This document shows, piece after piece, positions 37,428 through 45,470 of a DNA stretch of 64,000 nucleotides (position 1 is the first letter of the stretch; each line of letters begins with the position of its first letter). A program made the position numbers and the translations under genes. Source of the DNA: JBCCQH01 sp039024435 (GTDB taxonomy: Bacteria > Bacteroidota > Bacteroidia > J057 > JADKCL01); the NCBI GenBank assembly GCA_039024435.1, contig JBCCQH010000003.1, positions 81,576 to 145,575 on the forward strand, read 5' to 3'. The notes beneath the pieces were generated by a model. It did not search any database and was not told the origin of the DNA. It worked only from the letters and a program-made list of their open reading frames with translations.

Positions 37428-37700
37428 ATGGGACGCAAATTCATATCGCCCGACAAAGCGGCTTTCAAGCTGTGGGTGTCCTTCAAGGACGGCGGCAAGG
37501 CGAATCTGGCAAGCCGCGATTGGAAGGGAAAGAAATACGTTCCGTGGGAGGGGCTGCTGATGCTGGAACGCTATGTAATGAACAAGTCCGACCGCATCAA
37601 AACCGCTGTGATCTACGACAAACGCGGTGGCCGTGACTACGTGTGCCGCAAGTATTCGGGCGGCTCCTGGACGGTCTGGACGGACGTTGATTTCACCTAA
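37428..37700 (+). CDS. Hypothetical protein, 90 aa
   Basis: A small basic protein with probable beta-rich fold (FKLWVSFKDGGKANLASRDWKGKKYV, DYVCRKYSGGSWTVWTDVDF). ATG at 37428, three bases after the upstream stop. No family recognised. First of a run of small early genes. Confidence 0.6.
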   Translation: MGRKFISPDKAAFKLWVSFKDGGKANLASRDWKGKKYVPWEGLLMLERYVMNKSDRIKTAVIYDKRGGRDYVCRKYSGGSWTVWTDVDFT

Positions 37701-37716
37701 CTAACCTGATACAACC

Positions 37717-38025
37717 ATGAGCGGATTACTCGACAGCTATGCAAGACTGCACAAATTCAAACAGGGCCACGGCCTCAACCGTGGCGTACCGGAAAAAGCA
37801 TCGGCCTACGTGCTGGAGGCCCGGCTGCTGCGCATCCTGGAATCGGGGATTTCGCGGGACAATATCCGGGCGGTCGCCGCCGATTGCGGAATGACCAAAC
37901 ACCAGTTGGAAGACCTGACCGAAGCCAAAGTGTACCGCCTGGGCCTTTCGGCCTTGCGCGGTACGCTTTCGGCCTACCAAAGCGGCGGCATCGTCGCGGC
38001 GATTCAATACCTCGAAAATGCTTAA
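37717..38025 (+). CDS. Hypothetical helical protein, 102 aa
   Basis: Mostly helical. The stretch ISRDNIRAVAADCGMTKHQLEDLTEAKVYRLGLSAL looks like a helix-turn-helix, suggesting a DNA-binding role, but the N-terminal GLNRGVPEKASAYVLEARLL part is unknown. Sits 16 bp after its neighbour. Confidence 0.6.
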   Translation: MSGLLDSYARLHKFKQGHGLNRGVPEKASAYVLEARLLRILESGISRDNIRAVAADCGMTKHQLEDLTEAKVYRLGLSALRGTLSAYQSGGIVAAIQYLENA

Positions 38026-38036
38026 TCAACAATACC

Positions 38037-38255
38037 ATGCTTGAAAATTCCTTCCTCACCTACGACCAGCTTGCCGAACGCTTGCCGGAACTTCGCGCCC
38101 TGAACTGGTCGGCCTTGACGCTGGAATCCTTCCACCGTGCGCGGCTGATCCTGGCAATGCCGAACCGGAGCGGCTCCGGGATGCGCTTTCACATCGGGGA
38201 CGTGCTGATGCTTGCCGGTCAAGCCACCCGTAACGCCGACCTGATCCGGGTGTGA
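38037..38255 (+). CDS. Small hypothetical protein, 72 aa
   Basis: ATG at 38037 (MLENSFLTYDQLAERLPELRALNWSALTL), chosen because an upstream extension would overlap the previous gene by over 140 bp. It resembles a compact three-helix protein, possibly HTH (YDQLAERLPEL). No family recognised. Confidence 0.55.
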   Translation: MLENSFLTYDQLAERLPELRALNWSALTLESFHRARLILAMPNRSGSGMRFHIGDVLMLAGQATRNADLIRV

Positions 38256-38257
38256 CC

Positions 38258-38560
38258 ATGAAGAAACCCCTCTTGCTTTATTCGAACTGGCTACCCGGCA
38301 AGCTGCGTGGCATGTGCTTTCCCCCTTTCGTGGTGATCCATCTGGACCAGCACGGGAAGGATTGGTGCAAGCGTCACGAACTGGCTCATTGGGTGCAGTA
38401 CCGCCGCCGTGGATGGCTCGGCTACGTGTTAGGCTATTTCTTTCGCTGGCTGTGGTACGGCTATGACCGACACCCCTGGGAACTGGAAGCACGGCGGCGC
38501 GGATGGCGACCCCGACAACGCCCCGGCTCCCGCCGCCCTGGACCAACCACCAAACGCTGA
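38258..38560 (+). CDS. Small HExxH metalloprotease-like protein
   Basis: 100 residues from the ATG at 38258, two bases after the upstream stop (a GTG at 38252 is alternative). KRHELAHWVQYRRRGWLGY contains HExxH (HELAH), and HPWELEARRRGW downstream supplies a Glu in the position of a third zinc ligand, as in small zincins carried by phages and plasmids. An aromatic hydrophobic stretch between them (VLGYFFRWLWYGY) may be a membrane-facing helix. Substrate unknown. Confidence 0.65.
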   Translation: MKKPLLLYSNWLPGKLRGMCFPPFVVIHLDQHGKDWCKRHELAHWVQYRRRGWLGYVLGYFFRWLWYGYDRHPWELEARRRGWRPRQRPGSRRPGPTTKR

Positions 38561-38564
38561 ACAC

Positions 38565-38894
38565 ATGCAAGCCTATCAACGATTTTTCGCAATGCTCACA
38601 CCCAGCCACACCGTCGAAATCATCGGCGGGGCCGGGCAATGTGTCACCCTCAACGAACTTCACCCCGAACTGCTGGTAAGCTTGGACGGTAACGTGCGGA
38701 TCGTGCGCGGCCTGGATGATTGCGCCCCCGGCCTCCCGGTCGTTCAGGTCGTGGTGCGAACCGGCCCGGAGGACTTCCCCGGAACCCTTCGCCACGGACA
38801 GACCACGGCGGACTATCTGGAAATGCTCTGCTGTACCGCCCTGCTCAACGCCGAACGCATCACCTTTTTGCCCTTCGTTCCACATCCAAACTGA
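38565..38894 (+). CDS. Hypothetical protein, 109 aa
   Basis: Start set at the ATG at 38565 (MQAYQRFFAML), four bases after the upstream stop; a longer form from 38463 would overlap the zincin gene by 98 bp. An alpha/beta pattern (HTVEIIGGAGQCVTLNELH, GLPVVQVVVRTG). Family unknown. Confidence 0.55.
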   Translation: MQAYQRFFAMLTPSHTVEIIGGAGQCVTLNELHPELLVSLDGNVRIVRGLDDCAPGLPVVQVVVRTGPEDFPGTLRHGQTTADYLEMLCCTALLNAERITFLPFVPHPN

Positions 38895-38900
38895 ATTCTC

Positions 38901-39119
38901 ATGCAGAAAGACAAGTACCTCGTTTGCCAGACCTGCAAAAAAGCCCTTTGCCTGGGAGGGCTACCGCATTCGAACGTGATCCTGCTGTTCCTTTTCGACC
39001 ACCAGAACCACGCCCTTACCTACGTCCCGGAGGACCACCTCGCCGTGCAGGGCTGTGACGTGTTTCTGGAGTACATCTTCCACGACCCGAAACCCGCATT
39101 CCACGTTCTGGCGCAATGA
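38901..39119 (+). CDS. Small protein with CxxC motif, 72 aa
   Basis: LVCQTCKKALCLGG near the N-terminus looks like one half of a zinc ribbon, with further Cys later (QGCDV). Rest is hydrophobic/aromatic (NVILLFLFDHQNH). The stop overlaps the next start by 4 bp. Possible nucleic-acid or protein-binding zinc module; no family match known. Confidence 0.5.
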   Translation: MQKDKYLVCQTCKKALCLGGLPHSNVILLFLFDHQNHALTYVPEDHLAVQGCDVFLEYIFHDPKPAFHVLAQ

Positions 39120-39400
39120 ACAGGGGCAAGGCATATCTTTCGCCGGAAGACCTTGCGCGGCTGATGGGAACCGATTCGATGAATACAGCCTATAAGCACC
39201 ACAAGACCATCCGGGAAGCACTCAAACGGTGTCGTAACCAACGGCGCGGCGGCTGTGCGGACAAATGCCAATGCCCGCCTAAGCGCAACCTGACAATACT
39301 GGAGTATTGCCGGTACGTCGATGACGATTTCGAGCACGTGTATTTCCTTCTCCGGGGGGAAATGCCCGACTATCCGCCCTCAAACAAGAATTCCCGTTAA
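39116..39400 (+). CDS. Small Cys-rich basic protein, 94 aa
   Basis: An N-terminal helix-turn-helix-like segment (LSPEDLARLMGTDSMNTAYKHHKTI) is followed by a basic Cys cluster (KRCRNQRRGGCADKCQCPPKR) that could bind zinc. Probable nucleic-acid binder. Last gene of the early operon; a hairpin follows 38 bp later. Confidence 0.55.
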   Translation: MNRGKAYLSPEDLARLMGTDSMNTAYKHHKTIREALKRCRNQRRGGCADKCQCPPKRNLTILEYCRYVDDDFEHVYFLLRGEMPDYPPSNKNSR

Positions 39401-39438
39401 GTCAAGGGTAGGCTTAATGGTCCATACGTCGCGTGAAG

Positions 39439-39460
39439 CAGCCCGGAGTACGGGCTGTTT
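39439..39460 (+). terminator. Terminator-like hairpin ending the early operon
   Basis: CAGCCCG-GAGTA-CGGGCTG, a seven-base perfect GC-rich stem with a five-base loop followed by TTT. It separates the early block from the 39.66-57.36 kb operon. Confidence 0.55.
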
Positions 39461-39495
39461 CCATTTGCGCGATTCTCAGGGGCTTAACCCGGCCC

Positions 39496-39540
39496 CCCAT
39501 AGTAGAAATTTTGGTGGATTTTTCCCATAGTGGAGATTTT
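39496..39540. repeat. Direct repeats upstream of the structural operon
   Basis: CCCATAGTAGAAATTTT (39496-39512) and CCCATAGTGGAGATTTT (39524-39540): 15 of 17 identical, starts 28 bp apart, about 120 bp before the first gene of the long operon. Candidate binding sites for a late-gene activator or repressor. Confidence 0.5.
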
Positions 39541-39661
39541 AGCCGTCTACCTTTAATCACCCTCAATTACATCGGTGTTTTGCCGCTGGTGGGTATTTCG
39601 CCGCGAAAGTCCTTCCTCCTTATCAAGTTGCGGTCATACTAACTAACCAACCCGACCTCCA

Positions 39662-39925
39662 GTGAGCGCAACCGACCTGCTACTAACCATAAACAGCCTA
39701 CTGCTCGGCCTGATCTCGATCCTGTTCGTGATTATCGGCTTCTTTCTAAAGGACTTGCACAAGCAATTCAAGACCCTGGTGGACCGTGTGAACAACCTCT
39801 ACACGCAACTGTCCAGGGAGGCAACCCAAGGCAAGCACCACCGCGAAGTCCACGGAAAGGAAATCGCCGAAATCAAGGATCGAATCAGGCGGCTGGAGGA
39901 TTGGCGGCTCGACCAAACAGACTAA
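39662..39925 (+). CDS. Membrane-anchored coiled-coil protein, 87 aa
   Basis: GTG start at 39662. Residues 8-30 form a membrane helix (LLLGLISILFVIIGFFL), followed by a charged coiled coil to the end. It resembles small N-in, C-out accessory proteins beside phage lysis or structural genes. First gene of the long operon, seven bases before the next. Function unknown. Confidence 0.65.
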   Translation: MSATDLLLTINSLLLGLISILFVIIGFFLKDLHKQFKTLVDRVNNLYTQLSREATQGKHHREVHGKEIAEIKDRIRRLEDWRLDQTD

Positions 39926-39931
39926 CCGACT

Positions 39932-40456
39932 ATGCCAATTAAACCCAAGTATTTCCTATACGGCGCGGGTGCGCTGATCGTGGCAGGGGTGATTTACGGC
40001 GTGTCCCGGACGGTCCACACCGGCAACAACCTCGACGTGAAGCTGATCCCCAGAATCAAGCGCTGGGGCTTCGACACCGTGGACGTGGAACTGGACGCAT
40101 GGCTCAAAAACCCAACGGGCGGCTCCATCGAGGTTCACGACCTCCAGGTAGGACTTTACCACAACGACCCCAAACGCAAAAACCCGATAACCGCACCGCT
40201 GAAAGTACCCGGCACGGTCACAATCCCGGCCAAATTCGAAGGGCCGTTAAGTCACCCGGACGTGTACGGGCGCAAGCTGCTCATTTCCCCGCGCTACGCC
40301 GAAGTGCTGGCAATCGCCGGTCCCGTGGTCAATGCCTGGGTAGGCAACGGCCCGGCCACGGCAATCGACGTGGTGGCCCCGATGGAAGTGGAAAGCCCGA
40401 CGATGCTTCGCGTCCCGTTCACCTTTGAAACCCAAATCCCCATAGGGAAAGCCTGA
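39932..40456 (+). CDS. Membrane-anchored LEA2-like beta-sandwich protein
   Basis: 174 residues. One N-terminal membrane helix (YFLYGAGALIVAGVIYGV) is followed by a beta-sandwich resembling LEA14/water-stress domains (VDVELDAWLKNPTGGSIEVHDLQVGLYHND, where a conserved NPTG-type turn is visible). In bacteria such domains are usually envelope-exposed; here the gene lies in a mobile operon of membrane proteins. Stop overlaps the next ATG. Confidence 0.6.
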   Translation: MPIKPKYFLYGAGALIVAGVIYGVSRTVHTGNNLDVKLIPRIKRWGFDTVDVELDAWLKNPTGGSIEVHDLQVGLYHNDPKRKNPITAPLKVPGTVTIPAKFEGPLSHPDVYGRKLLISPRYAEVLAIAGPVVNAWVGNGPATAIDVVAPMEVESPTMLRVPFTFETQIPIGKA

Positions 40457-42612
40457 TGGAAGCCGCGACAAAACGAAAAATCCGGGACGGTCGCCGCTTC
40501 GACCGCTTCTTTCCGAAGGCGGACGTGACCGACGAGACGATCAAGTCCGGTGCGGTGTTGGAGGACACGCTGGAAAAATTGCCGGAAGTAGTCCGGGATT
40601 ATAAATGGCAAGCTGCCCGGATCGCCGCCGTGCTGGAAGGAAAGACCCTGCGTGAAACGTGCCGGAACATCTGGAACTTCTGTTACCAGTACATCCAGTA
40701 CCGCCGCGACAAGCCCGGCACGGAGCAACTTCGCACCCCGGCCCGTTCCTGGCATGACCGCAAGCGGGGAATCGACTGTGATTGTTACACGATCCTGATT
40801 TCTTCGATCCTGCACCACGTCCGCACCGGGCGCGGCCTCAAAGGCATCCCCCACACCTTCCGCATCACCGCTTACGAGGATCTGACCGGGGCCAACCCGG
40901 ACCCCGACTTTCAACATATCTACGTGGTCGTCCCCACGCGCGGCGGTCATATCACGATTGACCCGGTGGCTGACGAATTCGACTACGAAGTACCCTATAT
41001 CAAAAAACGCGACGTACACATGGAACTACAAGTGTTATCCGGCCTGGGAAATACGGGCCAAAAGTACCCTCCCGGCGCGGTCAACGGTCCGGATTTCGAC
41101 GACCTCTTTGGCGACGAGGCCGAAAGCCATTTCGGCGTAGCCAGTGGGGCGCTCCCCGACCTTTCCGCTGCACAAAAGGCCGCATTGCGTAGCGGCATGT
41201 CCCCGGAGGACTGGCAGCAAAAGAACCGGCTGGAATTCATCCGGCGCAACGGCATGACCCCCGAACAATGGGCCGCGCACGTTCAGGCCAACATGGGCAT
41301 GGAAGAAGAAGAAGACGAAATGTCCGGCCTCGGCCTTTTCCGCCGCAGCCGCAAAAAGAAGAAAAAGAAGAAGCGCGGCGGAGGGGGCTTGCTCAATGTG
41401 GTCAACAAGATCAACAAATTCAACCCGGCCACGGCCCTGCTTCGCGCTGGCATTCTGGTCGCCATGAAGATCAATTTTATGAACCTGGGGCGGCGGCTGC
41501 GTTGGGGCGGAATCCCTTACGAGGCGGCAAAGCGTCTGAACCCCCGGAACATGACGAAGGGCAAGTGGACCAAACTCCGCACCGCGCTGGACAAGTTGCG
41601 TACCACGCACAAAATCGCCGGTGGCAAGCGCGACAGCCTTCACGGTTCGATTTTTTACGGCAAGGGCAACCTGGGAAAGAAGATCCCGGTAAAGATTCCC
41701 GCCAACCTCTTTCCCCGCGACACAAAAAAGCCAAAGCGCCTCGCCGGATTCGGTGGCCTGGGCAACCTGGACGAACTGGACCTGGAAAGCAACATGCTCG
41801 AAATCCTCGGTCCCGACATGATCGCCGACGAAGGATTGTCCCACCTTTCGGGAACGGACGGGCTTTCGGGCATCCTCGGCGTAGCACCCGCCGCCGCAAT
41901 CGCCGCCGCGACCGCCGCACTTACCGCCGTGGCCGCGATCATCAAGGCGATTGGCCCGGTCGAAGACCAGCCCGGCGCACCGGTTCCCGGTGGCCTCCCC
42001 GCCGAAACCGGAAACCCGCTGTTGGACAACATCAACAAAATCAGCAATACCGTGACCACCGCCGCCAACACCTTCAGCCAAATCAAGCGCGGATTCCAGA
42101 ACAATGAGGGCACCAACCAAGGCGGGGAATTCCAGACTGACAATACTGGGACGTTTGACGAAACCGGCGGCGGACTGATCACGATTAAGGACGACACGGC
42201 CAAAGCTACGGTGCGAATACCCGACGACGATGGCACCAGCGAGGACAAATCCAAAGGCAAGTTTGCCGAGTTCGTCTCAAAATACAAATGGTGGCTGGTC
42301 GGCGGGGGAGCACTCACTGCAACTGGAATTACGCTCATGATCTGGAAGCCTTGGAAGAAGAAGGGCAAAGCGATCAGTGATCGGGGAGGGAAAGCACCGG
42401 GCATTGCTACCAGCGACCGAGGCGGAAAAGCACCGGGCAAGGCGGCGCTGGCTGGCACAGAGAGCAAGAGCCTCGGAAAGACGCGAAAACAGCGTTCGGC
42501 CTTCACCGGCAAAGTGATACCGGCCTTGCCGAAGGGACCGCTGAAACGCACTGGGCGCAAGCCGTCGAAATCCCACAAAAAGCAGTCCGTTTCGGGAATC
42601 AAAGTACCGTAA
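40456..42612 (+). CDS. Transglutaminase-like membrane protein, 718 aa
   Basis: Residues ~50-185 form a transglutaminase/cysteine-protease-like domain: C108 in GIDCDCYTILIS, H154 in FQHIYVVVP, D169 in ITIDPVADEF, a full triad in the expected order. A middle Lys-rich and Gly-rich tract (KKKKKKKRGGGG near 300) precedes helical regions, an Ala-rich membrane-like segment (~475-500), and a single membrane helix (WWLVGGGALTATGITLMIW, ~615) with a very basic tail. A role as a virion or envelope protease/crosslinker is an inference. Largest protein of the first half of the operon. Confidence 0.72.
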   Translation: MEAATKRKIRDGRRFDRFFPKADVTDETIKSGAVLEDTLEKLPEVVRDYKWQAARIAAVLEGKTLRETCRNIWNFCYQYIQYRRDKPGTEQLRTPARSWHDRKRGIDCDCYTILISSILHHVRTGRGLKGIPHTFRITAYEDLTGANPDPDFQHIYVVVPTRGGHITIDPVADEFDYEVPYIKKRDVHMELQVLSGLGNTGQKYPPGAVNGPDFDDLFGDEAESHFGVASGALPDLSAAQKAALRSGMSPEDWQQKNRLEFIRRNGMTPEQWAAHVQANMGMEEEEDEMSGLGLFRRSRKKKKKKKRGGGGLLNVVNKINKFNPATALLRAGILVAMKINFMNLGRRLRWGGIPYEAAKRLNPRNMTKGKWTKLRTALDKLRTTHKIAGGKRDSLHGSIFYGKGNLGKKIPVKIPANLFPRDTKKPKRLAGFGGLGNLDELDLESNMLEILGPDMIADEGLSHLSGTDGLSGILGVAPAAAIAAATAALTAVAAIIKAIGPVEDQPGAPVPGGLPAETGNPLLDNINKISNTVTTAANTFSQIKRGFQNNEGTNQGGEFQTDNTGTFDETGGGLITIKDDTAKATVRIPDDDGTSEDKSKGKFAEFVSKYKWWLVGGGALTATGITLMIWKPWKKKGKAISDRGGKAPGIATSDRGGKAPGKAALAGTESKSLGKTRKQRSAFTGKVIPALPKGPLKRTGRKPSKSHKKQSVSGIKVP

Positions 42613-42671
42613 CCACAACCCTCGGCAAGCGTTTTTCCAAAGTTCAAACCTAACTAATCAAGACAAACAAA

Positions 42672-43406
42672 ATGGCCAATAGCAAAGCAGTATCGACCAA
42701 AGCCCCAGCTTTCGACGGCAAAGAAGCCGCAAAGCACGTGGCACTTGGAGCGGGGGGCATGATCCTCGGTGCGACACTCGTACCCACGCGGGTTTCCTTT
42801 TGGGCCGGGGCAAGCATGATGGCTTATGCCGCCTGGCAGAAAAAGCCGCTGATGTTCACCGCTGGGATGGGGCTGGCAATGGCAATGCCCGCCGACATGA
42901 TGATGACCGGCGGGGCCAACATGCGCACGCCGAAAGACCCCAACAAATCTTCCTTTTCAAACTTCCTGGACAATGCAAAGAACCGTGCCAAAATGCTCTT
43001 TGCCGCCTTCGGCAAAAAGCTGTCCCTCGACCTCGCGAAGAAAGCGATTTCCGGTAATAACAATCAGCCGGACCAGACCCTACTTACGGCTGGATCGGGC
43101 GGCGGCGCTGGCAAAGATGGCGGTATGGGCGGACTGGGCCAGAACCCTTTTGATACTCTGGATGAACTGAACAACCGCATGGCCGCTTCGGCCCTGGCAT
43201 TGCAGGAGCGCAATTCGATTTCCATCGACCTGGACGACGACGAAGACGACGACCTGGACGACCTGGAAATGGCCGGTCTGGCCGGAAGCGATTTCGACGA
43301 CTTCGCAGACTTAGCCGACCTGGAAAACCCCGACCTGGACGACCTGGAGATGGCTTCGGTCAACGCAAGCGGCGACCTGGAGGGGTTTAGCCTCGACGAC
43401 ATGTAG
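42672..43406 (+). CDS. Membrane protein with Asp-rich C-terminal tail, 244 aa
   Basis: Residues ~25-85 hold two or three short hydrophobic segments (ALGAGGMILGATLVPT, KPLMFTAGMGLAMAMPADMMM). The last 60 residues are dominated by Asp/Leu repeats (DDDEDDDLDDLEMAGL, LENPDLDDLEM). The tail could bind divalent cations or basic partners. No family recognised. The leader ends with the common ...AAACAAAATGG start context. Confidence 0.6.
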   Translation: MANSKAVSTKAPAFDGKEAAKHVALGAGGMILGATLVPTRVSFWAGASMMAYAAWQKKPLMFTAGMGLAMAMPADMMMTGGANMRTPKDPNKSSFSNFLDNAKNRAKMLFAAFGKKLSLDLAKKAISGNNNQPDQTLLTAGSGGGAGKDGGMGGLGQNPFDTLDELNNRMAASALALQERNSISIDLDDDEDDDLDDLEMAGLAGSDFDDFADLADLENPDLDDLEMASVNASGDLEGFSLDDM

Positions 43407-43470
43407 CCCGGCCACGCAGGACACACAAACGACCTGATACAAATTTTTTAACCACCAAAACTATCTAACC

Positions 43471-44148
43471 ATGTCTTTTCACGACGAACAAGTTTTTGAA
43501 GAATCCGTAACGGGTGACTTGATCGGTCTGGATGGCCGGGGCAAGGCCCGATTCAAACACCGCTCCAAAGGTTCACGCGCCGAAATGGAGAAGTTCTTCA
43601 AGCAACTTCCCGGACACATCAAGCGCGAACTGCGCGGCTCCAAGCTGCGCCTCGGCGACCACATGATCTATTCGATTAAGCCGGTAGGCACCTCGAAAAC
43701 GATCAAGATGTTCGAAAGTCAGGACCAAAAAGAGGTCGGGCTGCGCAACGTGTCCAACGCAAAGCTGCCGAAGAACCAGGCGTTGCTCGTTTCGGGAATC
43801 TACCTGCTGGCTGGTACGACCGCCGCCGCCGTTCCCGGATCGCCGACCCCGGACGAAGTGAAGTCCACGCATTTCCAAACCATCGAACAGGCGAATTTCG
43901 CGGCAATCGCCAACGGTGAATTTAGCCTGGAAAGTAACAAAGTGACCATCGTGCCGGAAACGTCTATGCGGGTTTTCTGCACCGACAATAATGGCATGTG
44001 GGCGCAAGGCTTCTACAAGCTTCACAACCCCCGCGTGATCCACGACAACGTGGACATCGAATGCACCCTGGAACTCGGCACTGTGACCGGAATCCCCCAG
44101 GACACGCACATCTACGTGGGCCTTTTCGGGACGATCACCACGCCCTGA
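43471..44148 (+). CDS. Candidate major structural (capsid-like) protein, 225 aa
   Basis: Soluble, no signal peptide or membrane helix. After a charged N-terminal third, the rest has the alternating hydrophobic spacing of an all-beta fold: QALLVSGIYLLAG, FAAIANGEFSLESNKVTIVPETSMRVF, NVDIECTLELGTVTG, THIYVGLFGTI. It is followed by three more beta-rich small proteins. Such a cluster fits jelly-roll capsid proteins of tailless phages. No sequence homology was established, so this is a structural guess. Its own ~60-bp leader suggests strong separate translation. Confidence 0.5.
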   Translation: MSFHDEQVFEESVTGDLIGLDGRGKARFKHRSKGSRAEMEKFFKQLPGHIKRELRGSKLRLGDHMIYSIKPVGTSKTIKMFESQDQKEVGLRNVSNAKLPKNQALLVSGIYLLAGTTAAAVPGSPTPDEVKSTHFQTIEQANFAAIANGEFSLESNKVTIVPETSMRVFCTDNNGMWAQGFYKLHNPRVIHDNVDIECTLELGTVTGIPQDTHIYVGLFGTITTP

Positions 44149-44245
44149 TCGGACTGACGAACGGGAAAACCAAGCCGGACCCGGCCCCGCCACCAGCGCG
44201 GGGCCGTGGCCCCGGCAAATTCACCACCAACAAGCCTAATCTGAA

Positions 44246-44632
44246 ATGGGAAAAATCCTGCGTAAACGCTTCGACCTTCCGACCGTCCAAAATGACGGCG
44301 ACAGCGCCAAAGAGACCTTCGAACTGGACAAGCACACCGAGCGCGTAACGGGAATCATTTTCACCGCTGACCGGGAGGACATGCTTTTCGTTCGCGGAAC
44401 GGTGGGGGTGCTTATCAACGGGGAGGAAGTGATCCCGGAGGGCTACCATACCAAGCTGCTTATGAGCGGCCTCGGCGTGGCCCCCAAAGACAAGTATCTC
44501 CCCCTCGACCTGGACCCCGGAAACGGAATCCTCAAAGTCAGCTACCAGGACGTAAGCACGGCGATTCTGCCTTTCTCGTCCTACACGGTTTCGGTGTACG
44601 TGGAGTATGAAATCGACGAAAATGCTGCTTGA
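44246..44632 (+). CDS. Beta-rich protein, candidate single jelly roll, 128 aa
   Basis: Predicted almost entirely beta: RVTGIIFTADRE, MLFVRGTVGVLING, LPLDLDPGNGILKVSYQDV, SYTVSVYVEYEI. The last strands with a terminal VYVEYEI are typical of small viral beta-sandwich coat or spike-base proteins. Acidic pI. The stop overlaps the next gene. Confidence 0.5.
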   Translation: MGKILRKRFDLPTVQNDGDSAKETFELDKHTERVTGIIFTADREDMLFVRGTVGVLINGEEVIPEGYHTKLLMSGLGVAPKDKYLPLDLDPGNGILKVSYQDVSTAILPFSSYTVSVYVEYEIDENAA

Positions 44633-45107
44633 CCGCAACACCGGAATTATCAGCGACAAAATCCAGGTCAACCTGATCGGCGACCGGGTTAGCTTCGACG
44701 TGTTTCTCCCCTGTGACTGCGAAATGGTTACGCACCTCATATTCGTCTGCATTCCGGGCGAAGTGTCGTGGGGCGCGGTCCAGGGAACCAGTTGGCCGGA
44801 CAGCGTGGCCGGGCATGTCTCGCTTCGCTGGCATTCCCCCGGGGACATTTTTTACCAGGGAACGGTCGATCTGGAGGAAAGTTTCGAAACTGCCTACACG
44901 CCCTTTGGCCTTTCGCATCCGGGCGGGAGGTTTCAATCTGAATCTGAATTCGTCATATCGGGCAACCGGATCGAGCCGGTCCCGGTCAAAATCCATGGAG
45001 ATCTTCGCCACCTGCAAGGCTACTACAAGGACGTGCTGAACGAGCGCGGCATGGTCGATGAACCTTACACCGTGCATTACCACCTGTATTACCAGCGTAA
45101 ACCATGA
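44622..45107 (+). CDS. Beta-rich protein, candidate structural, 161 aa
   Basis: ATG at 44622 chosen for a short 11-bp overlap; an ATG at 44607 is possible. Beta pattern with aromatic strands (VSFDVFLPCDCEMVTHLIFVCI, HVSLRWHSPGDIFYQGTVDL, YTVHYHLYYQRK). The CDC pair and WGAVQGTSWPDSVAG turn are distinctive. It could be a second capsid or vertex protein; unproven. Confidence 0.5.
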   Translation: MLLDRNTGIISDKIQVNLIGDRVSFDVFLPCDCEMVTHLIFVCIPGEVSWGAVQGTSWPDSVAGHVSLRWHSPGDIFYQGTVDLEESFETAYTPFGLSHPGGRFQSESEFVISGNRIEPVPVKIHGDLRHLQGYYKDVLNERGMVDEPYTVHYHLYYQRKP

Positions 45108-45451
45108 CAACCAGCTTCATTCAGGAATATATCCCGGTCCGAATGCGGGAAATGGGTTTCGGGCGGAGATTCCGAACGTTGATGCGAACCAAATACATCG
45201 GGGGCGGTGCGACCCTTACCCTGAACGCCTGGAACGTGTGGGTGTATTTCCCTTATGAACTGCTCGCAACCGCACCCAACATCACCGTGGAATCCAATTT
45301 CGCTTTCATGGACCTATCAGCCGGAAAGCACAACGAACAAGGGTTCGAGCATACCGGCAAAATAACGATCACCAACCGCGACGCGGGGCCGGCCGTGGTG
45401 TCCTTCCTCATGGCCGTGCCAGACTACCGTGACCGTAGCCGAACCTCCTAA
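45104..45451 (+). CDS. Beta-rich protein, 115 aa
   Basis: A basic N-terminal arm (RMREMGFGRRFRTLMRTKYIGGG) then strands ATLTLNAWNVWVYFPYELL, NITVESNFAFMDL, HTGKITITNRDAGPAVVSFLMAV. A basic arm plus beta-sandwich is the usual design of small viral coat proteins that touch nucleic acid. Four-base ATGA overlap with the previous gene implies coupled synthesis. Confidence 0.5.
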   Translation: MTTSFIQEYIPVRMREMGFGRRFRTLMRTKYIGGGATLTLNAWNVWVYFPYELLATAPNITVESNFAFMDLSAGKHNEQGFEHTGKITITNRDAGPAVVSFLMAVPDYRDRSRTS

Positions 45452-45470
45452 CCTCTCAAACAAGTGACCA

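Noticed and set aside
41035..42647. Long minus-strand frames opposite the 718-residue protein
   Set aside because: Antisense shadows in GC-rich coding sequence; no motif and they cross the neighbouring gene boundaries.
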